A DNA stretch of 64,000 bases from Acidimicrobiia bacterium (lineage in GTDB: Bacteria; Acidobacteriota; Vicinamibacteria; Vicinamibacterales; CAVVIG01): positions 1 to 64,000 of the forward strand of contig VFZL01000004.1 of the NCBI GenBank assembly GCA_016871175.1. Reading direction: 5' to 3'. The translations under genes and the position numbers were made by a program. Under the pieces are notes generated by a model, which did not search any database, had not been told where the DNA came from, and was given only the letters and a program-made list of their open reading frames with translations. This document shows positions 1-8,295 of the stretch, in pieces; within the stretch, counting starts at the first letter, position 1; every line of letters begins with the position of its first letter.

Positions 1-123
1 CGTGACGTCGGGCTCACCGTCGACCCGACGGAGCGTCCTAACGCCGACCCCCACGAGTGTTGCCACGTCCCGTTGGTCGTGCCCTGCCTGCCGCAGGACC
101 TGTATCGCGTGCCGCGTGAGCAT
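1..123 (-). CDS. istA: IS21-like transposase IstA, N-terminal fragment (runs off the window)
   Basis: The first 41 codons begin MLTRHAIQVLRQAGHDQ and continue with a segment (DVATLVGVGVRTLRRV) that reads as a helix-turn-helix. IS21-type IstA proteins typically open this way, using the N-terminal HTH to bind the terminal repeats. The ATG at 121-123 is chosen because it is preceded by a purine-rich AGGGAAGGG; an in-frame TGA lies farther upstream. The DDE catalytic core would lie beyond base 1 and is not seen. Partial by window edge, not obviously broken. Confidence 0.65.
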   Translation of the reverse strand, partial: MLTRHAIQVLRQAGHDQRDVATLVGVGVRTLRRVDGEPDVT

Positions 124-188
124 GGCGATCAGCCCTTCCCTCGCTGCTTGGTGCAGCGAGTGTCTGCGCCGAAGGGGTCAGCTCAGAG

Positions 189-230
189 CGGCCAGCATTT
201 CCGGAAAAGGAACGGTCAGAATTTACGGAA
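189..230 (-). repeat. Two IS21-type terminal direct repeats
   Basis: Copies at 189-206 and 213-230 match at 15 of 18 positions (plus-strand cggccagcatttccggaa against cggtcagaatttacggaa) and start 24 bp apart. They lie between the element tip and the transposase start, where IstA-binding repeats of IS21 elements sit. Seen directly; the binding role is inferred from the family. Confidence 0.7.
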
Positions 231-338
231 CCCGCAACTGACACCCCCGTCCGCATCCGACGGCTGCCAAGGCGAGCGCCAACGTCATCGCCGCGGACCA
301 TCCGGCGCCTGGCGAACCCGCGAGAGGACCGATGATCC

Positions 339-1403
339 TCATGCGGCGACGCTGCTCCCAGTGGGCTGCGGTGCCCAGAAGAAGGCGATGACCAACTCGC
401 GAAGCTCGGTGAGCGATTGTGCTCGGTTGATCGCTGTCCGCAGATGCGCTCCTTGTTCGAAGCCTTTGGTGTAGTAGGTGGCGAGCGCACGGATCTTGTT
501 GATGACCCATCGCTCGTGCGACAGACGGAGCTCGGGGCGTGCCGAGCTGCGGCTCGCGCCAGGTGCACCGTGGCGGAAGCCTGTAGGTTCCTCGTCGTTC
601 TCGGTGAGCAGCAGGTCGATGTAGTCGAGCAGGAACTGGCCGCGCTCGGTTCGGGAGATCGCGCGGGTAGGGCGGCCGGCAACGAGATCGACCGCTTGAG
701 CCAGAATCCAGGGGTTCTTCAACACACCTCGCCCGACGAGCACGCCGGCCACGCCCGATGCGAGGCGCTCGACAATCTGTTCGGGCTCGACACAATCGCC
801 GCTGCCGAACACGGGGATTGACAGTCGCCCGGCGATGTCGGCCACAAGGTCCCAATCGGCACTACCGGAGTAGCTCTGCGCCGCCGTCCGCCCGTGCACA
901 GTCACCGCGGACGCGCCAGCCTCCTGTGCCAACCGAGCCAGCGTCGGCGCGTTGCGCTCCGTGTCATTCCAGCCGGCGCGCATTTTCACCGTAACGGGAA
1001 TCTTCACGGCTTTGGCCATGGCTGCAATGACACTGGCCGCATGCTCGGGTTCGCGCATCAGGCTGCACCCGGCATTGTGCTTGGCAATCTTCGGCACCGG
1101 GCAACCCATGTTCACATCGACTATATCGGCGCCTATGCCCTCGACGATGCGGGCCGCCTCGGCCATCTTCGGCGGGTCGCCGCCGAAGATCTGGATAGAA
1201 ACCGGCCGCTCCTCTTCGGTGAACTCCGCGTACTCCAGGGTTCGATCAATGCCGCGAACGAGCCCCTCCGAGCTCACCATCTCGCTCACGACCAGACCAC
1301 ACCCGCCCTGTCGCTTCACAAGCCGACGAAAAGCCGTGTCGGTCATGCCAGCCATTGGCGCGACGACGAACGGGGACGGCAGCGCCACAGCGCCAATCTT
1401 CAT
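339..1403 (-). CDS. dusB: tRNA-dihydrouridine synthase (DusB-like)
   Basis: A flavoenzyme that reduces specific uridines in the tRNA D-loop to dihydrouridine using NAD(P)H. The 354-residue protein opens with the family-typical PFVVAPMAGMTDTAFRRL (residues 11-28). It has the catalytic cysteine in NMGCP (Cys101), the KMRAGW segment near 140, a VHGRT motif near 168 and FMN-binding GSGDC near 200. The C-terminal helical tRNA-binding domain follows. Length is slightly above the usual 320-350. The ATG at 1403 follows a 19-codon small ORF by 5 bp, so its translation may be coupled. Downstream lies the IS21 element end at 243. DusB is preferred over DusA/C because of the opening sequence; the paralogue name is an inference. 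Confidence 0.93.
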   Translation of the reverse strand: MKIGAVALPSPFVVAPMAGMTDTAFRRLVKRQGGCGLVVSEMVSSEGLVRGIDRTLEYAEFTEEERPVSIQIFGGDPPKMAEAARIVEGIGADIVDVNMGCPVPKIAKHNAGCSLMREPEHAASVIAAMAKAVKIPVTVKMRAGWNDTERNAPTLARLAQEAGASAVTVHGRTAAQSYSGSADWDLVADIAGRLSIPVFGSGDCVEPEQIVERLASGVAGVLVGRGVLKNPWILAQAVDLVAGRPTRAISRTERGQFLLDYIDLLLTENDEEPTGFRHGAPGASRSSARPELRLSHERWVINKIRALATYYTKGFEQGAHLRTAINRAQSLTELRELVIAFFWAPQPTGSSVAA

Positions 1404-1408
1404 GGACG

Positions 1409-1468
1409 TCAGTGCTCTCTCACGTCGGCGACGACGATCTCCACCGATACCGCCCCGATGAGGTGCAT
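1409..1468 (-). CDS. Possible 19-codon leader peptide before dusB
   Basis: This short ORF reads MHLIGAVSVEIVVADVREH and is preceded by a good Shine-Dalgarno (AAGAGGAAG, about 6 bp before the ATG at 1468). Its TGA ends 5 bp before the dusB ATG, while dusB itself has no clear Shine-Dalgarno. That layout fits a translationally coupled upstream ORF, but a 19-codon ORF can arise by chance and the peptide has no recognisable relative. Confidence 0.25.
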   Translation of the reverse strand: MHLIGAVSVEIVVADVREH

Positions 1469-1578
1469 AGGGATCTTCCTCTTGTCGTGACCGCGTCAGA
1501 TCGCTCCGACGGCAGCTGGTCGGCGGGCTCGGTCATCCGAGAGGAGGGGTCGCGTCAGCAAGGGATCCGCAGCCGGTG

Positions 1579-2652
1579 CTATTTGGCGCTCGTGTTCTTC
1601 GCCTGCTCGACGCCTTGATCGTACGCCTTCTTCACGTCTTGATTCTTCCACTCGATGATCGCTTCAGCGCGCAGGCGGTCGATGAACTTTTGGAATTCGG
1701 CTCGCCGTTTGTCGGTAAACACCTTGTTGCTGATGTCCGTCTTGGCGTCCTCGAACGACCGCGTTTCAGGCGAGGTCATCGACTCGAGCTTTAGCAACTG
1801 ATACCCACGAGGGGCGCGCAAGATCTCGCTCACCTGCCCCACCTTCATCGACTCGACGAGCTTTCTGAGATCGGCGTTCAGGTCCGTCAGGCTGAGCGGT
1901 CCGATGAGCCCCGCGTTGGCTTTCGAGGGCGAATCCGACAACTCGGCCGCCAGCGTCTCGAAGCGCTCGCCCGCCTGCACGCGCTCGCGGATCCCAGCGG
2001 TCTTCTCGCGAGCCTCCTCATCTAGGCCCACGTTGATCGTCTTCCCATCGCCAGGGACGCTCACGAAGATCTCGCGCAAGGTGATCGTCTGCGGTGACGT
2101 GAACTCGTCCTTGTGACCGTCGTAGTATCGACGGGCTTCTTCGTCTGACACGGCCACCTTGCCGAGTACCTCGTTCTGCTGGACCTGCGACACAATCATC
2201 TGTCGCTCGAGCTGCTTGCGCAGGTCGAGGAGCGTCATGTTCTCCTGCTTGAGGGCCGCCTGGAACTGCTCCTCCGACTCGATCTTGTTCTCCTCGCGGA
2301 TCTGCTTGAGGATGGCTTGAAAACGGTCGTCGCTCAGCCGATACCCGAGCTCCTTCCCCCGCTGCAGAATCAGCATCTCGTCGACGACGTTCACGAGCAG
2401 CTCGGGTGTGACCTCGTCGAGCATCTGTCGGAGCTGCGCGTCGGTCGGATCACCCTCACGGTTCATGCCTCGCAGTGCAGCTACTTGCCGCGCCTCGAGA
2501 TCGGACTTCGTGAAGATCTCGCCGTTCACCTTCACAATGATCTGCTCGATGACCTCGGCGTGGACACCAAGACCGAGCGCCAGAACGAACACCGTGGCGG
2601 CGATCGAGAAAGCCGCGAGGCTCGGACGCGCGCGTCGATCGAAAGTTTTCAT
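1579..2652 (-). CDS. Periplasmic peptidyl-prolyl isomerase / chaperone, SurA-PpiC type
   Basis: The 357-residue protein begins with an N-terminal signal sequence (hydrophobic core about residues 13-31, ending GVHA). It continues with a SurA-like N-domain (about 33-190: EIFTKSDLEARQ and VVDEMLILQ segments) and one parvulin PpiC domain (about 190-310, with LREIFVSV and APRGYQLLKLES). SurA-type proteins escort unfolded outer-membrane proteins across the periplasm; a single parvulin domain instead of two is common outside Proteobacteria. It lies 58 bp downstream of mfd on the same strand and may be co-transcribed. The name surA is not assigned because of the single PPIase domain. Confidence 0.88.
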   Translation of the reverse strand: MKTFDRRARPSLAAFSIAATVFVLALGLGVHAEVIEQIIVKVNGEIFTKSDLEARQVAALRGMNREGDPTDAQLRQMLDEVTPELLVNVVDEMLILQRGKELGYRLSDDRFQAILKQIREENKIESEEQFQAALKQENMTLLDLRKQLERQMIVSQVQQNEVLGKVAVSDEEARRYYDGHKDEFTSPQTITLREIFVSVPGDGKTINVGLDEEAREKTAGIRERVQAGERFETLAAELSDSPSKANAGLIGPLSLTDLNADLRKLVESMKVGQVSEILRAPRGYQLLKLESMTSPETRSFEDAKTDISNKVFTDKRRAEFQKFIDRLRAEAIIEWKNQDVKKAYDQGVEQAKNTSAK

Positions 2653-2686
2653 GGTTAAGCTCTTCGTTCTACGTATCTTATTTCAT

Positions 2687-2701
2687 CGGGGCTCCGCCCC
2701 G
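2687..2701. other. GC-rich hairpin between mfd and the PpiC-type gene
   Basis: CGGGGC (2687-2692) and GCCCCG (2696-2701) form a perfect 6-bp stem with a 3-base loop. No T-run follows on either strand, so intrinsic termination is uncertain. It could attenuate read-through from mfd into the downstream gene. Confidence 0.35.
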
Positions 2702-2710
2702 AACCCCGGC

Positions 2711-5700
2711 TCACTCGCTGCGTTGAGCCCCAGGCCCGTTCCGCTCCCTGCGGGCCGTTTTGCCGAGGCGTCCGGAACGGCCCAAGAGGTCGCGCAGCAG
2801 TCCGCCCACCCGGTCGAAGACGCCACCCGACCGGCGCGGGTCATCCTTCACCGGCCGCAGGATCTCCTCCTTCGTGAAGCCCGGCGTCACCTCGCCGGTC
2901 CGCGCACGAGCCGTCCACCATGAGGGGGTGGATGGGGCTTTCCCAGGCTTCCCAGCCCTGCTGGTCTGAGCCGCCGGCCGCGCCCCGACTGGCGCCGGCC
3001 CTGAGCGCTGCGGCCTCGCCGACGCCGTGGTCGGCGCCGCGTCGAGGGTGACCTTGAGCGCCGCCGGTGGCACGAGCGTCAATTCCGGCCGTTGCCGGAC
3101 CAGATTGACCAGCAGAGCCGGATCGACCTTCGCCTGCGGCCTGAACGTTAGGACGACGGCGCGACCCTCGCGGTCGATGCTCTCCACGCCGAGCGCATCG
3201 GCCATCACGCGGATGCAGCCGTAGTCCGCCAGGTTCCGCACCGAGTCGGGCGGCGGGCCGTAGCGGTCGGTCGCCTCGGCCAGCACTTTATCGATCTCGT
3301 CCTCTCCCCGAGCGGAGGCCACCTTTCGGTACAGCATCAGTCGCTGGTTCATATCCGGGATGTACGACTCGTCGATGCGCAGGTCGGCTCCGAGGTTGAC
3401 GGTCGCCCGGACGTCGTCTTCGAGCGGCTCGCCCTTGAGCTCGCGGACGGTGTCCTCCAGCAGCTTCATATACATCTCGAAGCCAACGGCTTCGATGTGA
3501 CCGCTTTGCTCGCCGCCGAGGAGATTGCCCGCGCCACGGATCTCGAGGTCCAACGCCGCCACTCGGAAACCGCTGCCCAGGTCGCTGAACTCGCGGATCG
3601 CGGCCAACCGCTTCTTTGCGACTGGCGACAGATTGTCCTCGGGGGGAATCAACAGATACGCGTAGGCCGGACGGTCGGAGCGCCCGACGCGGCCGCGCAG
3701 CTGATACAACTGCGACAGGCCGTAGCGGTCTGCCCGGTTGATGATGATGGTGTTGGCGTTGGGAATGTCGAGCCCGTTCTCGACGATGGTGGTGGCGACC
3801 AGCACCTCGAACTTCCGCGCGACGAAGTCCAGCATCGCCCGCTCGAGCGAATCCTCGTCCATCTGACCATGACCGATCACGAGCCGGGCTTCCGGCACGA
3901 GGCGTTGAACCAGGTTGGCGATCGAGAGGATGGATTCGACTCGGTTGTGCACCAGGTACACCTGCCCGCCGCGTTCCAGCTCGGTGCGAATCGCGCGCCG
4001 GATGATCTCTTGATCGAACTTGACGACATTCGTCTGAATCGAGAGGCGATCCTTGGGCGGCGTCTCGATGATCGACATGTCGCGGATGCCGACGAGCGAC
4101 ATGTTGAGCGTCCGCGGGATCGGAGTTGCCGTCATTGTCAACACGTCGACTTTTCGTCGAAGCTGCTTGATGCGTTCCTTGTGCGCCACGCCGAACCGCT
4201 GCTCCTCGTCGACCACGAGCAGCCCCAGATCGCGGAACTGCACGTCCTTCGAGAGCAACCGATGCGTCCCGACGATGACGTCGACCTTGCCGGCCGCCAG
4301 GTCGTCGAGCGTCTCCTTCTGTTCGGCCTTCGTCCGGAAGCGGCTGACCATGTCGATACGGACGGGGAAACCCGCGAAGCGCTCCTTTAGCGTCTTCTGA
4401 TGTTGGAAGGCCAGCACGGTCGTCGGCGCGAGAAACGCCACCTGCTTGCTGTCCATCACGGCCTTGAACGCGGCTCGCATCGCGACCTCGGTCTTGCCGT
4501 AGCCGACGTCGCCACAGAGCAACCGGTCCATGGGCGTGGATGACTCCATGTCGCGCTTGATGTCGGCGATCGCCGTCTTCTGGTCGGGCGTCAGCTCGTA
4601 CTCGAACGCGTCCTCGAACTCTTGCTGCCAGTGCGAGTCCGCGCTGAAGGCATGACCGGCGACCGCCCTGCGCGCGGCGTAGAGCTTGAGTAGCTCCTCG
4701 GCCATGTGGCGCATCGCCTTCTTGACCTTGGTCTTCGCGCGCTCCCACGACGTGCCGCCCAGCCGATCCAGCGGCGGCTTGGCGGCGCCGGTGAACTTCT
4801 GGATCAAGTCGAGGCGCTCGACCGGAACGAAGAGCTTGTCTTCGGCCGCGTAGTGGAGCTCCAGGAACTCCTGCGTGGCTTCGCCGACGCCGATCTGCTT
4901 GAGTCCGACGAAGACGCCGATGCCGTGGTCAGCGTGGACAATCAGATCGCCGACCTTGAGGTCCCGGAGGTCCGAGAGGAACGCCTTCGTCGCGGACCGG
5001 CGGCGCTCCGGCGCATGGCGGTCCTCCTCGAAGACATCGGACTCGGCGTACAACTGGAGGGCGGCGTCCGGGAGGCGAAAGCCGCGCGACAGATGCCCAA
5101 GGGCCACGAGCACGGCCGCGTACCGTGCGTCATCGGCGCGCTCGACCGGCACGGCGTAGACGTCGTACTCCTTGAGCAGCTCAATCGTGCGCTCGGCGCG
5201 GCCCGCGCTCGCAGCCACGAATATGGTGGTCTCCCCTGCTTCGCGAAGCTTCTTGATCTCGGAGACCCAGTCGGGCACGCGGCCGTTCAGCTCCACAGTC
5301 GGCTGGCAGCGCACGTGATGCACGCCTGTCGCGCCGGCCTCCTCGAGGGACAGTTGGGCAAGCTCGGTGCCTGGCTTCAGGCGTTCGGCGATGGTGTGCC
5401 AGTCGAGAAAGAGCACCTCCGGTGCGGGCGCGCCGCCAACGCGCGCGGGCGCCTCGTCAAAGCCCCAAGCCACCTGCTCCGCGTGCTTCGTGGCGGCCGC
5501 CTCGACCTCGTCGCGCTCTGAGATGAGCAGCCGCAGACTCCGCGCGCGCGCCACGTAGTCGAAGACCGTCGCGTCCCGGTCAAGAGCGGAGGGATCGAGC
5601 ACCTCGCTGTCGGGTTCGGCATCGGATTCGCGCGGCAGGACGTCCCGCAACGGGAGAATTGCCACCTGATCGATCGGCGCATTGGACCGCTGTGTGGCCG

Positions 5701-6355
5701 GGTCGTAGGTGCGCAGCGTCTCGATGGTGTCACCGATGAACTCGAGCCGAATGGGATAGGGCTCTGCGGGCGGGTACACATCGAGAATCCCGCCCCGCAG
5801 CGCGAACTCGCCGTGTTCGTCCGCCGGATCCTCCCGCCGGAACCCCGCGTCGACCAACAGCACCGCGAGATGGTTGGGCGCGATATCCTGCCCGGGCCTG
5901 AGCTCGATGGACGCGCGGAGCAGCCGATCGGGCGTCGACACGCGCGGCCGCAGTGCCGCCGCGGACACAACGACGACGCGCGCGGAGCGCCGCGCCAGCG
6001 CGTGAAACGCACGCGCCCGCGCGCAGAGCACCCCGAAGTGGGGTGTCAGGCCGCGATAGGGATCGACTTCATAGGACGGCAGCGGGAGAACCGCGCGATC
6101 GGCGTCGGCGGCGGAGAGCCCCTCGAGCGCGGCCAGGAAGAAGGTCACATCGGAGACGAGCTGCTCGAGATCCCGATCCGTGGGCGTGACCAGGACGACC
6201 GTGCCCCTGGGCATCTGATGAGCGGCCGCGGCCACGGCAAGGGCCTTGGCCGCCGGGCTGAGTCCGGCCAGGACCCGCGCGGTGCCATCGAGCCCGGCGC
6301 GTACGACGGCCGACTTGAGAACCGCTTGAAGGCCCAGCGAGGTGGAAGTGGCCAA
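2711..6355 (-). CDS. mfd: Transcription-repair coupling factor Mfd
   Basis: Mfd removes RNA polymerase stalled at DNA lesions and recruits UvrA. The protein has the UvrB-like N-terminal module (about 1-330, including the damage-recognition-like GGILDVYPP segment) and the RNA-polymerase interaction region before the helicase. The RecG-like translocase carries Walker A GDVGYGKTEV near residue 618 and a DEEQ box near 716. The TRG/C-terminal domain ends in a Pro/Ala-rich basic tail. The reading frame stays open far upstream, but homology starts at ATSTSLGLQAVL, so a TTG at 6353-6355 is the best start (1214 residues, normal for the family). A TATACT -10 lies at 6371-6376, implying a leader of only about 9 nt. 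The gene is divergent from an ATPase gene starting at 6578. Confidence 0.95.
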   Translation of the reverse strand: MATSTSLGLQAVLKSAVVRAGLDGTARVLAGLSPAAKALAVAAAAHQMPRGTVVLVTPTDRDLEQLVSDVTFFLAALEGLSAADADRAVLPLPSYEVDPYRGLTPHFGVLCARARAFHALARRSARVVVVSAAALRPRVSTPDRLLRASIELRPGQDIAPNHLAVLLVDAGFRREDPADEHGEFALRGGILDVYPPAEPYPIRLEFIGDTIETLRTYDPATQRSNAPIDQVAILPLRDVLPRESDAEPDSEVLDPSALDRDATVFDYVARARSLRLLISERDEVEAAATKHAEQVAWGFDEAPARVGGAPAPEVLFLDWHTIAERLKPGTELAQLSLEEAGATGVHHVRCQPTVELNGRVPDWVSEIKKLREAGETTIFVAASAGRAERTIELLKEYDVYAVPVERADDARYAAVLVALGHLSRGFRLPDAALQLYAESDVFEEDRHAPERRRSATKAFLSDLRDLKVGDLIVHADHGIGVFVGLKQIGVGEATQEFLELHYAAEDKLFVPVERLDLIQKFTGAAKPPLDRLGGTSWERAKTKVKKAMRHMAEELLKLYAARRAVAGHAFSADSHWQQEFEDAFEYELTPDQKTAIADIKRDMESSTPMDRLLCGDVGYGKTEVAMRAAFKAVMDSKQVAFLAPTTVLAFQHQKTLKERFAGFPVRIDMVSRFRTKAEQKETLDDLAAGKVDVIVGTHRLLSKDVQFRDLGLLVVDEEQRFGVAHKERIKQLRRKVDVLTMTATPIPRTLNMSLVGIRDMSIIETPPKDRLSIQTNVVKFDQEIIRRAIRTELERGGQVYLVHNRVESILSIANLVQRLVPEARLVIGHGQMDEDSLERAMLDFVARKFEVLVATTIVENGLDIPNANTIIINRADRYGLSQLYQLRGRVGRSDRPAYAYLLIPPEDNLSPVAKKRLAAIREFSDLGSGFRVAALDLEIRGAGNLLGGEQSGHIEAVGFEMYMKLLEDTVRELKGEPLEDDVRATVNLGADLRIDESYIPDMNQRLMLYRKVASARGEDEIDKVLAEATDRYGPPPDSVRNLADYGCIRVMADALGVESIDREGRAVVLTFRPQAKVDPALLVNLVRQRPELTLVPPAALKVTLDAAPTTASARPQRSGPAPVGARPAAQTSRAGKPGKAPSTPSWWTARARTGEVTPGFTKEEILRPVKDDPRRSGGVFDRVGGLLRDLLGRSGRLGKTARRERNGPGAQRSE

Positions 6356-6539
6356 GGTGAGAAGAAAGCCAGTATACGATAGGGCACTTACACGAAGTGG
6401 GCGCAGTCGCAAGTCACCAGCCGCACGTCTCAAGTTGCCAGCCACGTTTCCGGCGCGCTGACCGCGCGCCCTCGAGCCAGCCCCGTCGTGGCACGACGCG
6501 CCAAGGGCAGGCAACACCCTCATCGGCACTCGAGCGGCA

Positions 6540-6576
6540 TTACGTCGATTCACGTAGCTGTTACGTATAATGACGT
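6540..6576 (+). promoter_or_regulatory. Leaderless promoter with four phased ACGT sites
   Basis: A perfect TATAAT sits at 6566-6571, seven bases before the ATG at 6578, so transcription should start at or next to the A of the start codon. Four copies of T-N-ACGT occur at 6540, 6550, 6561 and 6571 (ACGT at 6542, 6552, 6563, 6573). Their spacing of 10, 11 and 10 bp puts them on one helix face. The last two form the palindrome TTACGT-ATAATG-ACGTAA around the -10 box. The arrangement suggests a repressor array covering the promoter. The pattern is seen directly; the role is inferred. Confidence 0.6.
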
Positions 6577-6577
6577 A

Positions 6578-7732
6578 ATGGCGCCGGTCACCAATCCTTT
6601 CGTGTACGGCGAGATCGTCACGGCGGAGGCCTTTGCCGACCGCGAAACCGAGCGCGATCGCCTGCGCCGCGACCTGGAATCGGGGCAGAAGGTCTTTCTG
6701 ATCTCTCCACGCCGGTACGGCAAGAGCTCGCTCGTCCGTGACGTGCTGCGGTCCCTGGCGCGAGACGGAGTGATCACGGTGGAAGTGACCGTCGCGGCGT
6801 CGAGCTCGTACGTCGGTTTTCTGGAGTCGTACGCCCGAGCGCTGGTCGCCGCAGAGACACCCGTGAGCCGCGTACGGCAATGGGCCGCGGACCTCTTGAA
6901 GGCGGTCCGACCCGAGGTACGACTGGAGATGCCTCCCACCGGCGACCCGAGCCTGAGACTCGCCTTCCCCAGTGTGAGGTCGTCGCGGGACGCTGCCCGG
7001 CTCGCCACCGCGGTGTTCGCACTCCCAGGCAAGATTGCCGCCACACGCAAGCAGCGGCTAGCCATCGCCTTGGACGAGTTTCAGGCCGTCGCGTCCTTCG
7101 ACGAGGGCGGCGTCGAGCACGCACTCCGCGCCGCGGTCCAGGAGCAACGCGCGGTCGGCTACGTCTTCGCCGGATCCGAACCGACGCTGATGGAACGCAT
7201 CATCAGCGCGAAGCGTCCGTTCTACAAAGCGGGCCCCGTGATACGGCTTCAGAGGATCGAGCCCGCCGTGTTCGCGGACTGGCTCGAGCGCCGCTTCAAG
7301 GCGAGCGGACTGCGTCCCGAGCCCGGGCTGGGCTTGGCGATCGTCGAGCTGGCGGGCAACGTCCCATACGACGTTCAACGGTTAGCACATGAGACCTGGG
7401 ATGATGTGCACGATGCCGGGCGACGTGCCGCCACCCTGGATGATCTGCATGCCACGCTGACACGGCTGCTCAGTGAGCAGCACGCCGTGTTTGAGGAATC
7501 ATGGCAGCGGCTCACCCTCGCGCAGCGGGCCGCGCTTCGCGCGCTCGTCCTCGAGGAAGGTCGCGAGATGCTCTCGAGCGACGTCCGGGCGAAGCACCGA
7601 CTGTCCGGGCCCTCCAGCGTCCAGGCCGCGCTCGGGGCCCTCGTGAAGCAGGACGTCGTGATGAAGGACGGCCCGGTTTACGTGGTCACCGACTCACTCT
7701 TTCGTGAGTGGGTGGCGCGAAAGACGTTCTAG
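6578..7732 (+). CDS. P-loop ATPase of the archaeal-type AAA/STAND class with C-terminal winged helix
   Basis: A 384-residue protein with Walker A in SPRRYGKSSLV (near residue 46), a Walker B-like LAIALDEFQ, sensor-like VFAGSEPTLM, a helical lid, and a C-terminal winged-helix-like segment ending SLFREWVARKTF. This layout matches the ATP-binding family first described in Archaea (PF01637-like); most members have no known substrate. The longer in-frame ORF begins at 6488, but the ATG at 6578 is chosen because family homology (NPFVYGEIV) starts there and a TATAAT lies 7 bp upstream. It is the only plus-strand gene among minus-strand housekeeping genes and stands alone. It may be part of a stress or conflict response, but no partner gene is present. 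Confidence 0.82.
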   Translation: MAPVTNPFVYGEIVTAEAFADRETERDRLRRDLESGQKVFLISPRRYGKSSLVRDVLRSLARDGVITVEVTVAASSSYVGFLESYARALVAAETPVSRVRQWAADLLKAVRPEVRLEMPPTGDPSLRLAFPSVRSSRDAARLATAVFALPGKIAATRKQRLAIALDEFQAVASFDEGGVEHALRAAVQEQRAVGYVFAGSEPTLMERIISAKRPFYKAGPVIRLQRIEPAVFADWLERRFKASGLRPEPGLGLAIVELAGNVPYDVQRLAHETWDDVHDAGRRAATLDDLHATLTRLLSEQHAVFEESWQRLTLAQRAALRALVLEEGREMLSSDVRAKHRLSGPSSVQAALGALVKQDVVMKDGPVYVVTDSLFREWVARKTF

Positions 7733-7797
7733 AGCGACGAGCTCCGTGGTGTCAGGACACCAGATCGCGATCGCGAAACGGGACGTGTGCGGATCCG

Positions 7798-8295
7798 TCA
7801 GCGGTGGGTGCGGATGCGGGAAACGATGGCGGATGTTGAGTAGCCGCACTCGACGGGCATACGGACCACTCGCCCGCCTCGACCCTCCACGATGTCGCGG
7901 CCGACAATGGCGTCAGCGGCCCAGTCCGCACCTTTCACCAGCACGTCGGGCTGCACCGCCGCGATGAGGGCGTGCGGCGTCTCCTCGCCGAAGAGCACGA
8001 CTGCGTCGACAGACTCAAGGGCACGCAGGAGCTCGGCCCGCTCGAGCTCCGGAGTGAACGGCCGATCAGGCCCTTTGTTCCGCTGTACGGAGGCGTCGGT
8101 GTTCAGCCCGACGACCAGGACGTCACCGAGTGCACGGGCGGCCGCGAGATACCGGACGTGGCCAGGGTGCAGGAGATCGAACACGCCGTTGGTGAAGACA
8201 ACCGTGTGACCTTGCGCACGCTGGCCGGCGGACCAGGCCGCGGCATCGGCGACGGTCATCGCAACTGACGACGGTGTTGGTCCCTGACGGTTCAT
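7798..8295 (-). CDS. rfaE2: D-glycero-beta-D-manno-heptose 1-phosphate adenylyltransferase
   Basis: A nucleotidyltransferase that activates heptose-1-phosphate to ADP-heptose for LPS-type glycans. The 165-residue protein shows the cytidylyltransferase-like motif FTNGVFDLLHPGHVRYL with HPGH at 43-46, the middle KGPDRPF and VKGADW segments, and a terminal YSTSAIVSRI. It corresponds to the C-terminal half of E. coli HldE, so the kinase half must be encoded elsewhere. Its ATG (8295) overlaps the TGA of the upstream ABC ATPase gene (ATGA at 8295-8292), which implies translational coupling. The longer ORF start at 8358 was rejected because it would overlap the ATPase gene by 67 bp. rfaE2 is used as the symbol for the stand-alone domain. 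Confidence 0.9.
   Translation of the reverse strand: MNRQGPTPSSVAMTVADAAAWSAGQRAQGHTVVFTNGVFDLLHPGHVRYLAAARALGDVLVVGLNTDASVQRNKGPDRPFTPELERAELLRALESVDAVVLFGEETPHALIAAVQPDVLVKGADWAADAIVGRDIVEGRGGRVVRMPVECGYSTSAIVSRIRTHR

Larger units (their letters stand above)
1..243 (-). mobile_element. End of an IS21-family insertion sequence, cut by the window edge
   Basis: The minus strand carries the start of an IstA-like transposase at 123. Upstream of it lie two imperfect 18-bp direct repeats (189-206 and 213-230), and the putative element tip reads TGTCAG starting at 243. Multiple short repeats at the ends, a TG tip and a transposase opening with an HTH are typical of IS21. Only one end is visible, so length, istB and target duplication cannot be judged. 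The family assignment is by resemblance; the repeats are directly visible. Confidence 0.72.

Noticed and set aside
3288-4748. 486-codon open frame on the minus strand
   Set aside because: Frame-shifted shadow of mfd, Arg/Gly-rich without motifs.
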